Shown here: in pieces, positions 24,262-32,599 of the stretch
Numbering within the stretch: position 1 is the stretch's first letter
Layout of the letters: each line of letters begins with the position of its first letter
Program-made: the position numbers and the translations under genes
Origin: JAGPUQ01 sp041594335
Lineage (GTDB): Bacteria; Pseudomonadota; Gammaproteobacteria; Pseudomonadales; Porticoccaceae
NCBI GenBank assembly: GCA_041594335.1
Contig: JBFHML010000001.1
Span: forward strand, 53,700-117,699
Reading direction: 5' to 3'
DNA length: 64,000 nucleotides
The notes under the pieces: generated by a model
Database searches by the model: none
Told to the model about the DNA's origin: nothing
The model's input: only the letters and a program-made list of their open reading frames with translations

Positions 24262-25602
24262 ATGACAGTCCTCCAGCCACCACAGCCGGCCGATCTGGTG
24301 GTCTCCGCCGCCTGGGTAGTGCCCGTGCTGCCGCGTGGAGCCAGTTACCGAGACTGTGCTTGCGTGATCCGGGACGGGCGCATCCTGGACCTGCTGCCGC
24401 GCGAGGAGGCCGCACGCCGCTATCAAGCAACCGAAACCCGGGATCTGCCCAATAGCCTGCTGATGCCTGGCTTGGTCAACGCGCACGGCCATGCACCCAT
24501 GACGCTGCTGCGCGGCTACGCCGACGACCTACCCCTTCGGGCGTGGCTGGAAAGCAAGATCTGGCCGGCGGAAGCGCGCTGGCTAAGCGAGGCATTCGTC
24601 GCCGATGGCGCCCGCCTTGCCGCCGCCGAAATGATTACTAGCGGCACGACCTGTTTTGCCGATATGTATTTCTTCCCCGATGTGGTCGCCGCTGTCACAC
24701 GCCAGGCGGGACTGCGCGCCCAAATCGCCTTCCCCATTTTGGAGCTTCCCACTCCCTGGGCCACCGATGCCGCCGAATACCTGCACAAAGGTCTGGCGTT
24801 GTACGATGAACTCAAAGGCGACCCCCTATTGCGCGTCGCGTTCGGGCCGCACGCTCCCTATACCGTCAGCGACAACACATTCGAGCGCATTGCGCGCTAT
24901 GCCGGGGAGCTCGAGGCGCAGATCCATATCCACCTGCACGAAACCGCGGAGGAGGTCGACGGCGCCCTTGCCGAGCACGGCGAGCGGCCCATCGCTCGAC
25001 TGGTGCGCCACGGCCTACTCGGACCCGGCACCCAGTGCGTGCATCTAACCCAAGTGGTACCCAGCGACATCGAATTGCTTGCCACCACCGGGGCTCGCGT
25101 GATCCATTGCCCGCGCTCCAATCTCAAGCTGGCCAGTGGCTTCTGCCCGGCGGGAAGCCTGCGCGACGCCGGCATCCCCGTCGGCCTGGGTACCGACGGC
25201 GCGGCCAGCGGCAACGACCTCGACCTCTTTATGGAGGCGCGCGTTGCGGCGTTGATCGCCAAGGGTTTCAGCGGCGACCCCACACGACTTACGGCAGCAG
25301 AAGTGATCGAAATGGCCACTTTGGGCGGCGCTACCGCATTGGGACTGGAGAGCGAAATCGGCAGTCTAGAACCCGGCAAATCCGCGGACCTCATCGCCGT
25401 CGACCTCTGCGAGCCTAGCGCCATGCCCCTGTATAATCCCGTTTCCCAGCTGGCCTACACTGGCAGTGGCGCCCGAGTCAGCCATGTCTGGGTCCAGGGC
25501 CGGCCACTACTCAGCGCTCGCCGCCTGCAAACGCTGGATCTTGCCGCCATCACCGAGCGCACCCGCGACTGGCAGGCGCGGTTGGCCGAAACCACAGCCT
25601 GA
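24262..25602 (+). CDS. mtaD: 5'-methylthioadenosine / S-adenosylhomocysteine deaminase (TRZ/ATZ amidohydrolase)
   Basis: 446 residues, amidohydrolase superfamily. Metal ligands are in VNAHGHAPMTLLRG (HxH, about residue 75), HIHLHETAEE, HCPRSNLKLASG and GTDGAASGNDLDLF. In Pseudomonas the gene between gyrA and ubiG (PA3170) deaminates 5'-methylthioadenosine to methylthioinosine, part of methionine salvage. The motifs and identical neighbourhood support that call; substrate preference is inferred. The start lacks a ribosome site and sits just behind a promoter -10. It leads mtaD-ubiG-mupP-yciK. Confidence 0.92.
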   Translation: MTVLQPPQPADLVVSAAWVVPVLPRGASYRDCACVIRDGRILDLLPREEAARRYQATETRDLPNSLLMPGLVNAHGHAPMTLLRGYADDLPLRAWLESKIWPAEARWLSEAFVADGARLAAAEMITSGTTCFADMYFFPDVVAAVTRQAGLRAQIAFPILELPTPWATDAAEYLHKGLALYDELKGDPLLRVAFGPHAPYTVSDNTFERIARYAGELEAQIHIHLHETAEEVDGALAEHGERPIARLVRHGLLGPGTQCVHLTQVVPSDIELLATTGARVIHCPRSNLKLASGFCPAGSLRDAGIPVGLGTDGAASGNDLDLFMEARVAALIAKGFSGDPTRLTAAEVIEMATLGGATALGLESEIGSLEPGKSADLIAVDLCEPSAMPLYNPVSQLAYTGSGARVSHVWVQGRPLLSARRLQTLDLAAITERTRDWQARLAETTA

Positions 25603-25614
25603 GCCGATCACCTC

Positions 25615-26349
25615 ATGTCGGATATCGATCCCACTGACAACGTAGACCCCGCTGAAATCGCCCGCTTCGAACAGCTGGCATCGCGCTGGTGGGACCGCGA
25701 GAGTGAATTTCGTGCACTGCACGAGATCAACCCGCTGCGCGCCAACTGGATCGACGAACGCGCCCCCGTCGCCGGGCGCCGGATACTGGACGTCGGCTGC
25801 GGTGGCGGCATACTCACGGAAGCCTTGGCACGGCGCGGCGCGACCGTTACCGGTATTGATCTGGGCGAGGCGCCCCTCGCGGTCGCACGCCTGCACAGCA
25901 TCGAGTCCGGTATCGAGGTGGCCTATCGCCGTGTCGCAGTGGAACAATTGGCCGAGGAGGAGCCCGGTAGCTTCGATATCGTCACCTGCTTGGAGATGCT
26001 CGAGCATGTCCCGGATCCCGCAGCAGTGGTCGCGGCCTGTGGACGTTTGGCCAAGCCCGGCGGACAGGTGTTCTTTTCCACTATCAACCGCAATCCCAAA
26101 TCATTCCTGTTCGCCATCGTCGGTGCCGAGTACCTCCTCGGGCTGTTACCGAAGGGCACCCACACTTACGCACGCTTCATCCGCCCGGCAGAACTCGCCG
26201 CCTGGTGTCGCAATGCCGATCTCGAGGTACGCGATATGACCGGGCTGCGCTATAACCCATTAACCCGCAACTACAGCCTGCACGACGGCGATGTCGATGT
26301 GAATTACCTCGTTCACACCGTTCGTGAAGCCCTCGGAAGCACGGAATGA
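25615..26349 (+). CDS. ubiG: Ubiquinone biosynthesis O-methyltransferase UbiG
   Basis: 244 residues. It carries out both O-methylation steps of ubiquinone synthesis using S-adenosylmethionine. N-terminal FEQLASRWWDRESEFRALHEINPLR is the UbiG signature in outline. SAM binding is shown by ILDVGCGGGILTEALARRGA, and the later KGTHTYARFIRPAEL and NYLVHTVRE fit. It lies 12 nt after mtaD and overlaps mupP by ATGA. Confidence 0.96.
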   Translation: MSDIDPTDNVDPAEIARFEQLASRWWDRESEFRALHEINPLRANWIDERAPVAGRRILDVGCGGGILTEALARRGATVTGIDLGEAPLAVARLHSIESGIEVAYRRVAVEQLAEEEPGSFDIVTCLEMLEHVPDPAAVVAACGRLAKPGGQVFFSTINRNPKSFLFAIVGAEYLLGLLPKGTHTYARFIRPAELAAWCRNADLEVRDMTGLRYNPLTRNYSLHDGDVDVNYLVHTVREALGSTE

Positions 26350-27002
26350 GCCGCTACCGCGCCGTGCTGTTCGATCTCGACGGCACGCTACTGGACACCG
26401 CGCCCGATTTCGCTTGGTGTCTCAACCACCTACTCGAGCGTCGCGGTCGCCCTCGGCTGCCGGAAGACGAGATCCGTGCCATCGTCACCGACGGCTCCGC
26501 CGGACTGGTGGCTCGAGCTTTCGACTGCACGCCGCAAGACGCCATGTTCGAGGCGGTACGCACAGAGTTCCTCACGATTTACCGTGCCAATCTGTCACGC
26601 TATACCCAACCGTTCCCCGGAATCGTCGAACTCTTGACCAAGCTCGGCGACAGCGGAGTACCCTGGGGCGTGGTCACCAACAAGCCCAGCACCTACGCCC
26701 TGCCACTGCTCGAGGACATGGCCTTTCGCCCAGGCCCCGGGGTCATCATCTGCCCCGACCACGTCGGCAAACCCAAACCGGATCCGGAAGCCGTTCTGCT
26801 GGCATGCAGCCAGCTCGGCGTGACACCCGACCAAGCGATCATGATCGGCGATCACAGCCGGGACATCGAAGCCGGCCGCGCCGCCGGCACCATCACCGTG
26901 GCGGCTACCTACGGCTATCTGGAGGCCGGCGAAGATCCGAACGGGTGGCAGGCCCATCACCGCATCGACCACGCCAACCAACTCCACGAACTACTGTTCT
27001 GA
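26346..27002 (+). CDS. mupP: HAD phosphatase, N-acetylmuramic acid 6-phosphate phosphatase MupP
   Basis: 218 residues with HAD motifs: FDLDGTLLDTAPDF (motif I, nucleophile aspartate), VVTNKPSTYALPLL (motif II), GKPKPDPE (lysine) and MIGDHSRDIEAGRAAG (motif IV). In Pseudomonas the gene between ubiG and yciK (PA3172) is MupP, which dephosphorylates MurNAc-6-phosphate in the cell-wall recycling route that bypasses de novo UDP-MurNAc synthesis. Sequence alone cannot separate it from phosphoglycolate phosphatase; the neighbourhood favours MupP. Confidence 0.87.
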   Translation: MSRYRAVLFDLDGTLLDTAPDFAWCLNHLLERRGRPRLPEDEIRAIVTDGSAGLVARAFDCTPQDAMFEAVRTEFLTIYRANLSRYTQPFPGIVELLTKLGDSGVPWGVVTNKPSTYALPLLEDMAFRPGPGVIICPDHVGKPKPDPEAVLLACSQLGVTPDQAIMIGDHSRDIEAGRAAGTITVAATYGYLEAGEDPNGWQAHHRIDHANQLHELLF

Positions 27003-27011
27003 GATCCGCTG

Positions 27012-27767
27012 ATGGCTGCTATCGACCCACGCCACTATGTCGCTCCCCCCACACTGCTGGAGGGTCGAATCGTGCTGGTTACCGGAGCCGGGGCGGGCAT
27101 CGGCCGCGCTGCGGCCATGGCGTTCGCCGCCCACGGCGCGAGCGTGCTGCTCTGTGGCCGCACGACAGCAAAACTCGAGCGGGTCTATGACGACATCATC
27201 GCTGCCGGCGGACCCCAGCCAGCCATTGCGCCATTGTGCCTAGAGACCGCCACAGAAGCCGACTACCGGGAGTTGGCGGAACGCATCCTGGCAGAGTTCG
27301 GCCGCCTCGATGGTTTATTGCACAACGCCGGGGCATTGGGCGAGCGCACGAGCATCGGCAATTACAGCCTCGCCAGCTGGCAGCAGGTGCTGCAGGTCAA
27401 CCTCACCGCCGCGTTTCTACTCACCAAAGCGATGTTGCCGGCACTGCGTCAGTCCGCATCGGCTTCCGTTCTCTTTACCTCCTCAGGGGTCGGCCGCCAA
27501 GGCCGAGCATTTTGGGGAGGCTACGCGGTGTCTAAATTTGGCGTCGAGGGACTCAGTCAGATTCTGGCGGCCGAGTTGGAACACACCAGTACTATCCGCG
27601 TGAACTGCATCAACCCTGGGGCCACTCGCACCGCCATGCGCGCCGAAGCCTATCCGGCCGAGGATCCGCTGACGCTGAGCACGCCCGAGCAGATCATGCC
27701 CGCCTACCTCTACTTGATGGGCTCCGATAGCGCCACGGTCACGGGTCAATCCCTCGACGCTCAGTGA
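27012..27767 (+). CDS. yciK: YciK-family short-chain dehydrogenase
   Basis: 251 residues, classical SDR. The cofactor loop is VTGAGAGIGRAAAMAFA, then LHNAGALGERTSIGNYS, catalytic serine in FTSSGVGRQGRAF, and YAVSKFGVEGL with the tyrosine and lysine. YciK proteins follow ubiG-mupP in many gammaproteobacteria; the substrate is unknown. The stop overlaps the convergent rluB gene by 7 nt, with no terminator between them. Confidence 0.9.
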   Translation: MAAIDPRHYVAPPTLLEGRIVLVTGAGAGIGRAAAMAFAAHGASVLLCGRTTAKLERVYDDIIAAGGPQPAIAPLCLETATEADYRELAERILAEFGRLDGLLHNAGALGERTSIGNYSLASWQQVLQVNLTAAFLLTKAMLPALRQSASASVLFTSSGVGRQGRAFWGGYAVSKFGVEGLSQILAAELEHTSTIRVNCINPGATRTAMRAEAYPAEDPLTLSTPEQIMPAYLYLMGSDSATVTGQSLDAQ

Positions 27768-28588
27768 GTCGATCCGCGCCGGCGGCCGCCAGCGCGTAGG
27801 CGCTTTTCGCGCCTTGCCAAGTCGCGAAGCTTCGCAGCCTGGCCGGCAATTCGCGGTCGCGGCAGCCCAGCATCTGCATACAGCCGAGTGACCTCGCCGG
27901 GAGGCAGTTCTACCCACTGGCCGACACGCACCCAAGAAGGTAGCGCAACCCGCCCGTAACGGATCCGCTTCAAGCGGCTTACCGTGCAACCTTGAGACGC
28001 CCAGAGCCTACGCACCTCGCGGTTGCGACCCTCGCGCAGCACTACAGAGAACCAACGGTTGGCCCCTTCGCCCGCGCCGGCTTGAATGCGTTCGAAACGC
28101 CCCGGGCCGTCGTCAAGATCTACACCAGCGGTCAGGCGCCGCAGCACCTCCGGCGTCACCGGGCCACGCACCCGCACCCGGTACTCCCGCTCGATACCGG
28201 CTGTCGGGTGCATCAGACGGTTGGCCAACTCGCCATCAGTGGTCAGCAACAATAGTCCCGTTGTATTGATATCCAGTCGACCGATGGCCACCCAACGCCC
28301 GGAGCGCAACCGCGGCAATTTGTCGAAAATGGTCGGCCGCCCCTGGGGATCGCTGCGCGTGCAAACTACGCCCTCGGGCTTGTTGTAGACCAGCACCCGG
28401 GGGACTGCGGTGTTCGGTACCGCGAGCCGCTTGCCGTCCACGCAGATCAGCGCATCCCGGTTGGCGCGATCCCCCAACGTCGCGATCCGGCCGTCGATGG
28501 TAATCCGCCCGGCGCGGATCCAATCCTCCAACTCGCGGCGCGAGCCAAGGCCGGCAGCAGCGAGGATTTTCTGTAGTTTCTCGCTCAT
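27761..28588 (-). CDS. rluB: Ribosomal large subunit pseudouridine synthase B
   Basis: 275 residues, RsuA/RluB/E/F family. An S4 domain (LQKILAAAGLGSRRELEDWIRAG) precedes the catalytic core GRLDINTTGLLLLTTDG, whose aspartate is catalytic. RluB modifies U2605 of 23S rRNA in E. coli. A basic, arginine-rich tail (RREKRLRAGGRRRGS) is typical. It starts by ATGA overlap with scpB, the common scpA-scpB-rluB order. Confidence 0.94.
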   Translation of the reverse strand: MSEKLQKILAAAGLGSRRELEDWIRAGRITIDGRIATLGDRANRDALICVDGKRLAVPNTAVPRVLVYNKPEGVVCTRSDPQGRPTIFDKLPRLRSGRWVAIGRLDINTTGLLLLTTDGELANRLMHPTAGIEREYRVRVRGPVTPEVLRRLTAGVDLDDGPGRFERIQAGAGEGANRWFSVVLREGRNREVRRLWASQGCTVSRLKRIRYGRVALPSWVRVGQWVELPPGEVTRLYADAGLPRPRIAGQAAKLRDLARREKRLRAGGRRRGSTH

Positions 28589-29223
28589 ACTTCGCGCGAA
28601 GGCTCCATAGCAGGGGATTCCATCGACTCCGGGGCATCCGGTGCCGAGGCGTTCGCATCTTTGACCGCCAACTCTAGGCCATCGGCAAACGCAAGCTCTT
28701 GTAGCTCACCTAAGGGCGGCAGTTCATCGAGGCTGGAAAGATTGAAGTAGTCGAGAAATTGCCGTGTGGTAGCGTACAAAGCCGGCCGGCCAGGGACGTC
28801 TCGGTGTCCGACGACTCGAATCCACTCGCGCTCCACCAGCGTCCGGACGGTATCTGAACTGACCGCAACCCCGCGCACTGCCTCGATATCCCCGCGTGTT
28901 ACCGGTTGTCGGTAGGCGATCAATGCCAGGGTCTCCAACAGCGAGCGACTATAGCGTCGGGGCTTTTCTTCCCATAGACGACTGATCCAGGGCGCGAGCT
29001 CAGCCCGTATCTGGAGGCGATAACCGCTCGCAGTCCGACGCAATTCCCACGCGCGCCCAGCACTGTCCGCGGAGATATCAGCCAACGTCGCATGAATTTC
29101 CTCCGACTGAGGCTGTTGCAGGGGATCGAACAGTTGCTGTAATTCGGCAATGTCCAAGGGGCGCCCGGCGGCCAGCAAAGCACCCTCGACAATGCGACGC
29201 AGTTGCTCAGGATCCTGGGACAT
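28585..29223 (-). CDS. scpB: Segregation and condensation protein B
   Basis: 212 residues. ScpB is the winged-helix kite subunit that binds ScpA in the SMC condensin. The sequence shows paired winged helices: RRIVEGALLAAGRPLDIAELQQLF and ETLALIAYRQPVTRGDIEAVRGV. The GRPALYATTRQFLDYFNL segment is highly conserved. The acidic C-terminal tail is typical. The ATG at 29223 overlaps the 3' end of scpA by 17 nt; a longer frame upstream is within scpA and rejected. Confidence 0.95.
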   Translation of the reverse strand: MSQDPEQLRRIVEGALLAAGRPLDIAELQQLFDPLQQPQSEEIHATLADISADSAGRAWELRRTASGYRLQIRAELAPWISRLWEEKPRRYSRSLLETLALIAYRQPVTRGDIEAVRGVAVSSDTVRTLVEREWIRVVGHRDVPGRPALYATTRQFLDYFNLSSLDELPPLGELQELAFADGLELAVKDANASAPDAPESMESPAMEPSREV

Positions 29224-30049
29224 CGGCTCGACTCCCGGTGACGTGCAATGGCCCAAACGGCTCGGCCTGAACGATCTCGATGAGGTGTTCCTTAACCAGC
29301 TCCATGATGGCCAGAAAGGTGACAACTACACCGCGCCGCCCCTCGTCCACCTGGAACAACGCGACGAAGGGGACGAAGCCTCCTTCACGGAGGCGGTCGA
29401 GAATATCGGCCATCCGCGCCCGGGTGGACAGGGCTTCAAAGCGGACATGGTGGTGTTCCTGAAGCCGCGCACGTTCCATCACGCCGGCCAGCGCCACTAG
29501 AATCTCACGCAGATCCACCTGAGGATGTGGCCGCTGGGGGGCACAGTCGGGCGCCGGCAACACCGCCCGAAAGAGATCTCGCTCCAATCTCGGCAGCTCA
29601 TCGAGGGCCACTGCGGCGGCCTTGAATCGCTCGTATTCTTGTAAACGTCGAATCAGCTCCGCACGCGGGTCATCTTCTTCTTCGACCTCGGCTTGGCGGG
29701 GAAGCAGCATTCGCGACTTGATTTCCGCGAGCATCGCAGCCATCACCAAGTATTCGGCGGCTAACTCAAAGCGCATCGCTTCCATCATCGCGATGTATTG
29801 GATGTATTGCCGAGTAATTTCTGCGACATCAATCAGCAAAATGTCGAGATTCCGGCGCCGGATCAAGTAAAGCAGCAAATCCAGCGGGCCCTCGAAGGTC
29901 TCCAGGACCACTTCCAGCGCATCGGGGGGGATGTAGAGATCCGCCGGGAGCTCCATCACGCGCTCGCCGAGCACAACGGCCAGTGGCAACTCCTGCTGCT
30001 CGGGCGCCGTCCCGAGGCTCGGCAGCGGCTGGGGTTCTCTGGCGCTCAC
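29207..30049 (-). CDS. scpA: Segregation and condensation protein A (kleisin)
   Basis: 280 residues from the GTG at 30049. ScpA bridges the two SMC heads. The N-terminal helix carries VVLETFEGPLDLLLYLIRRRNLDIL, the canonical ScpA signature, followed by YLVMAAMLAEIKSRMLLP. I chose the GTG because GGAGG lies 5 nt before it and a TATAAT lies 29 nt upstream. An ATG ten codons earlier overlaps that -10 element and has no ribosome site. smc itself is in the same window (39590-43096). Confidence 0.93.
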   Translation of the reverse strand: MSAREPQPLPSLGTAPEQQELPLAVVLGERVMELPADLYIPPDALEVVLETFEGPLDLLLYLIRRRNLDILLIDVAEITRQYIQYIAMMEAMRFELAAEYLVMAAMLAEIKSRMLLPRQAEVEEEDDPRAELIRRLQEYERFKAAAVALDELPRLERDLFRAVLPAPDCAPQRPHPQVDLREILVALAGVMERARLQEHHHVRFEALSTRARMADILDRLREGGFVPFVALFQVDEGRRGVVVTFLAIMELVKEHLIEIVQAEPFGPLHVTGSRADVPGS

Positions 30050-30077
30050 AGTGTCCTCCGGTGGCGGGACGGGTGTC

Positions 30078-30083
30078 ATTATA
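30078..30083 (-). promoter_or_regulatory. -10 element of the scpA-scpB-rluB operon
   Basis: Perfect TATAAT on the minus strand at the end of yciO. It would give a short leader of about 22 nt containing the GGAGG of scpA. The -35 region is a poor match. Confidence 0.45.
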
Positions 30084-30109
30084 GGCAGTTGAGGGCGTCC
30101 GGAACCGAT

Positions 30110-30733
30110 TCAGCCACAGCCAAAGGGTTCGGGATCGCCCGCACCGCGCCGGGTCAACACCGGCAACTCACCGCTGAGATCGATCACCGTGGTCGGTTCT
30201 AGGGCGCTAAACCCCCCATCCACCAGTAATTCAACCTGGCCTGTCAATCGCTCACAAATGTCCTCGGGATCCGAAAGCGGCTCACTGTCACCAGGCAAAA
30301 TCAAGGTGACGCTCATCAGCGGCTCGCCCAGCTCCTCAAGCAACATCTGCACTATGCGGTGATCTGGCACGCGCAGGCCGATGGTCTTGCGTTTGGGATG
30401 CATCAGCCGGCGCGGCACCTCGGAGGTCGCATTGAGAATAAAAGTATAGGGCCCCGGGGTGTTGGCCCGCAGCAAACGAAACACCTGATTGTCGACCTTA
30501 GCGTAGCTGCCCAGTTCGGAGAGATCGCGACACATCAGGGTAAAATTGTGGTGCTTATCTAGCGCGCGGATACGCCGAATCCGATCCACCGCCTCCTTGT
30601 CCCCGAGGCGACACCCCAAGGCATAGGCTGAATCGGTGGGAAACGCTACCAGACCGCCCCTGCGCAGCACGTCCGCAACCTGGCGCACCAGCCGCGACTG
30701 CGGGTTGTCGGGATGAATGTACAACCTGTCCAC
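30110..30733 (-). CDS. yciO: YciO-type Sua5/YrdC domain protein
   Basis: 207 residues, close to the E. coli YciO length of 206. It shares YIHPDNPQ at the N-terminus, FPTDSAYALGC, HNFTLMCRDLSEL, NTPGPYTFIL, KRKTIGLRVPDH and PTTVIDLS. The related YrdC/Sua5 enzymes make threonylcarbamoyl-AMP for tRNA t6A; YciO has only weak activity of this kind and no settled role. The start is GTG with GGAG 6 nt upstream; a TTG four codons earlier is less likely. Confidence 0.9.
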   Translation of the reverse strand: MDRLYIHPDNPQSRLVRQVADVLRRGGLVAFPTDSAYALGCRLGDKEAVDRIRRIRALDKHHNFTLMCRDLSELGSYAKVDNQVFRLLRANTPGPYTFILNATSEVPRRLMHPKRKTIGLRVPDHRIVQMLLEELGEPLMSVTLILPGDSEPLSDPEDICERLTGQVELLVDGGFSALEPTTVIDLSGELPVLTRRGAGDPEPFGCG

Positions 30734-30780
30734 ATTGCGCTCCAAAGCCCTGTGCCCGAATTGTGCCCGGCACGCGCCGC

Positions 30781-30786
30781 ACTATA
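30781..30786 (-). promoter_or_regulatory. Candidate -10 element of yciO
   Basis: Minus-strand TATAGT about 48 nt upstream of the yciO GTG, in the divergent region shared with the VC0807-type gene. No convincing -35. Confidence 0.3.
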
Positions 30787-30848
30787 GGACCGCGTCGCCG
30801 GAATTGCGAGCCAGACGACACCACCTGTGCCCTGCTCGGTCAAACCGG

Positions 30849-30854
30849 TAGAAT
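30849..30854 (+). promoter_or_regulatory. Candidate -10 element of the 30884 gene run
   Basis: TAGAAT 30 nt before the ATG at 30884. No convincing -35. Confidence 0.3.
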
Positions 30855-30883
30855 CCCCGCCCGTCTGCGCCACTGGTCTGTCG

Positions 30884-31600
30884 ATGCACACCACAGTACA
30901 ACCTCCCCCCGCACGCGAGAGCCTGTTACTCAATATCGGGCTCAATATCGTCGCGCCAACACTGATTCTCACTAAGCTGAGCGGCGACGCGGCACTGGGC
31001 ACAACGGGCGCCCTGCTCCTGGCGCTGGCCTTTCCGCTGGGCTATGGCGCCTGGGATTTCTGGCGGCGGCGGAAATATAACCTCTTCTCTGCGCTCGGTC
31101 TCATCAGCGTCTTACTCACCGGCGGCATCAGTCTCCTGGAGTTGCCACCGGGCTATCTGGCGGTCAAAGAGGCAGCGATCCCGGGGCTGCTGGGGATCGC
31201 CGTGCTTGCCTCGTTAAAGACGCGCTGGCCCTTAGTCCAGAGCCTCTTGTTTAACGAGGCCGTAGTGGATACCCACCGTGTCCAGCACGCACTGGAAGTG
31301 CGGGGCGCTACTGCCGGCTTCGAGCGGGTCATGCGGCGCGCCACCGGGCTCCTCGCAGCTTCATTCTTTTTGTCGGCGATCCTGAATTACGTGCTCGCCA
31401 GCACCATCGTCACGGCGCCCGCCGGCAGCCTTGAGTACAACCAACAACTCGGCCGGCTGACCGCGCTGAGTTATCCATTGATCGCACTGCCCGCGACTGC
31501 GGTGATGGCGGGAGCCCTATTTTATCTCTTCCGACGCATCACACAGCTCACGGGACTGGGGTTGGAAGACATCATCCGCGGCGCCCATGGCCGTCAGTGA
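30884..31600 (+). CDS. VC0807-type (intracellular septation A-like) inner-membrane protein
   Basis: 238 residues, mostly hydrophobic, with about five to six membrane helices. Examples are LLLALAFPLGYGAWDFW, LISVLLTGGISLL and LIALPATAVMAGALFYLF. Features such as WDFWRRRKYNLFSALGLISVLLTGG resemble the VC0807 family found beside yciI in Pseudomonas. Its function is unknown. The ATG at 30884 follows the family start; further upstream codons belong to the promoter region. It leads a plus-strand run with yciI, the SH3 protein, the cyclophilin and pdxJ. Confidence 0.75.
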   Translation: MHTTVQPPPARESLLLNIGLNIVAPTLILTKLSGDAALGTTGALLLALAFPLGYGAWDFWRRRKYNLFSALGLISVLLTGGISLLELPPGYLAVKEAAIPGLLGIAVLASLKTRWPLVQSLLFNEAVVDTHRVQHALEVRGATAGFERVMRRATGLLAASFFLSAILNYVLASTIVTAPAGSLEYNQQLGRLTALSYPLIALPATAVMAGALFYLFRRITQLTGLGLEDIIRGAHGRQ

Positions 31601-31610
31601 GGAGTCCTAC

Positions 31611-31910
31611 ATGTGGTATGCATTGATTTGTGAGGATCACCCCAACAGTCTCGACGCACGGCGCCAAGCTCGTCCGGCTCACTTGGCGCGACTAGAGCGC
31701 CTCCGCGATGCGGGTCGGCTGCTGGTCGCGGGGCCGACACCGGCTATCGACAGTGAAAACCCCGGCGCGGCCGGGTTTTCCGGTAGTCTGGTGATCGCCG
31801 AATTTGCCTCACTCGAGGAGGCCGAGTCCTGGGCGGCAGCAGACCCCTATGCCGTCGCCGGAGTCTACGCAAAGGTCACTGTCAAGCCGTTCAAGAGAGT
31901 TTTACCCTGA
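31611..31910 (+). CDS. YciI family protein
   Basis: 99 residues, ferredoxin-like fold. MWYALICEDHPNSLDARRQARPAHLARL, with the conserved histidine and aspartate pair (RPAHLARLERL and ADPYAVAGVY), is the YciI/YCII signature in outline. Members are small dimeric proteins related to chlorohydrolases and muconolactone isomerase; the E. coli role is unknown. The ATG at 31611 has GAGGAG 6 nt upstream. The stop overlaps the next gene's ATG. Confidence 0.9.
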   Translation: MWYALICEDHPNSLDARRQARPAHLARLERLRDAGRLLVAGPTPAIDSENPGAAGFSGSLVIAEFASLEEAESWAAADPYAVAGVYAKVTVKPFKRVLP

Positions 31911-32599
31911 TGCGTTTTTCCATTCCATACCGGCTGCTAGCCAGCGCCGCTACTCTCTGTTTCTGGCTGATTCCAACGCCCCCCGCGTTAGCAGCCCAAG
32001 CCTACATCATCGATGAAATCCGGGTGCCGCTGCGAGAAACGCCGTGCGGCAACTGTCGTATCGTGCACCGCGGACTGAAATCCGGAACCCGCTTGGCAGT
32101 TTCCGAAACCCGCGAGGGCTGGACCCGGGTCTCCACCCCCGAGGGACTTGAGGGCTGGCTACCCAATCAATATTTGATCAACCAGCCCATCGCCCGCGAT
32201 CGACTGAATTTGTTGACCCGCGAAACCGAACGCCTGCGCGTGGAAAACCAAACCCTGCGTGATCGTGCCGACACCCTCACCGACGAGGCTACGCAACTGA
32301 GCGGAACCATCGAGGCACTGACGGAGACCAAGGACGCACTGGACGCTGAGCTCGAAGAGATACGGGATCTGTCCGGCGACGCATTGCAACTCCATGCCCA
32401 AAACCAGGAGCTACTTAAGCACAATAAGATCCTGCAATCCGAGGTAGATGTGCTGCAGGCACGATTGGAGCAACTGGAGCGCAATGAATTGCAACGCTGG
32501 TTTTTCTACGGCGGATTACTGGTAGCGCTAGGCGCGATACTCAGCGCCCTCCTGCCACGCATCAAACCCAAACGCAGAGGATATTCAGAATGGCGTTGA
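31910..32599 (+). CDS. TIGR04211-type SH3 domain envelope protein (YgiM-like)
   Basis: 229 residues. Signal peptide at 1-26 (ASAATLCFWLIPTPPALAA). A bacterial SH3 domain follows at about 27-90 (IRVPLRETPCGNCRIVHRGLKSG and EGLEGWLPNQYL), then a long coiled coil of about 95 residues rich in glutamate and leucine heptads. A C-terminal membrane helix (WFFYGGLLVALGAILSALLP) and a basic tail end the protein. The family is anchored in the inner membrane and reaches into the periplasm, probably sensing or binding the cell wall; function is unproven. CGNC pairs two cysteines that could form a disulphide. It overlaps the cyclophilin gene by 10 nt. Confidence 0.87.
   Translation: MRFSIPYRLLASAATLCFWLIPTPPALAAQAYIIDEIRVPLRETPCGNCRIVHRGLKSGTRLAVSETREGWTRVSTPEGLEGWLPNQYLINQPIARDRLNLLTRETERLRVENQTLRDRADTLTDEATQLSGTIEALTETKDALDAELEEIRDLSGDALQLHAQNQELLKHNKILQSEVDVLQARLEQLERNELQRWFFYGGLLVALGAILSALLPRIKPKRRGYSEWR

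Noticed and set aside
26324..27190. Same-strand frame of 288 codons over mupP and yciK
   Set aside because: Arginine/proline-rich nonsense in an alternate frame of two well-supported genes.
30050..30079. Longer scpA starting at the ATG at 30079
   Set aside because: That ATG overlaps a TATAAT -10 and has no ribosome site, whereas the GTG at 30049 has GGAGG 5 nt upstream.
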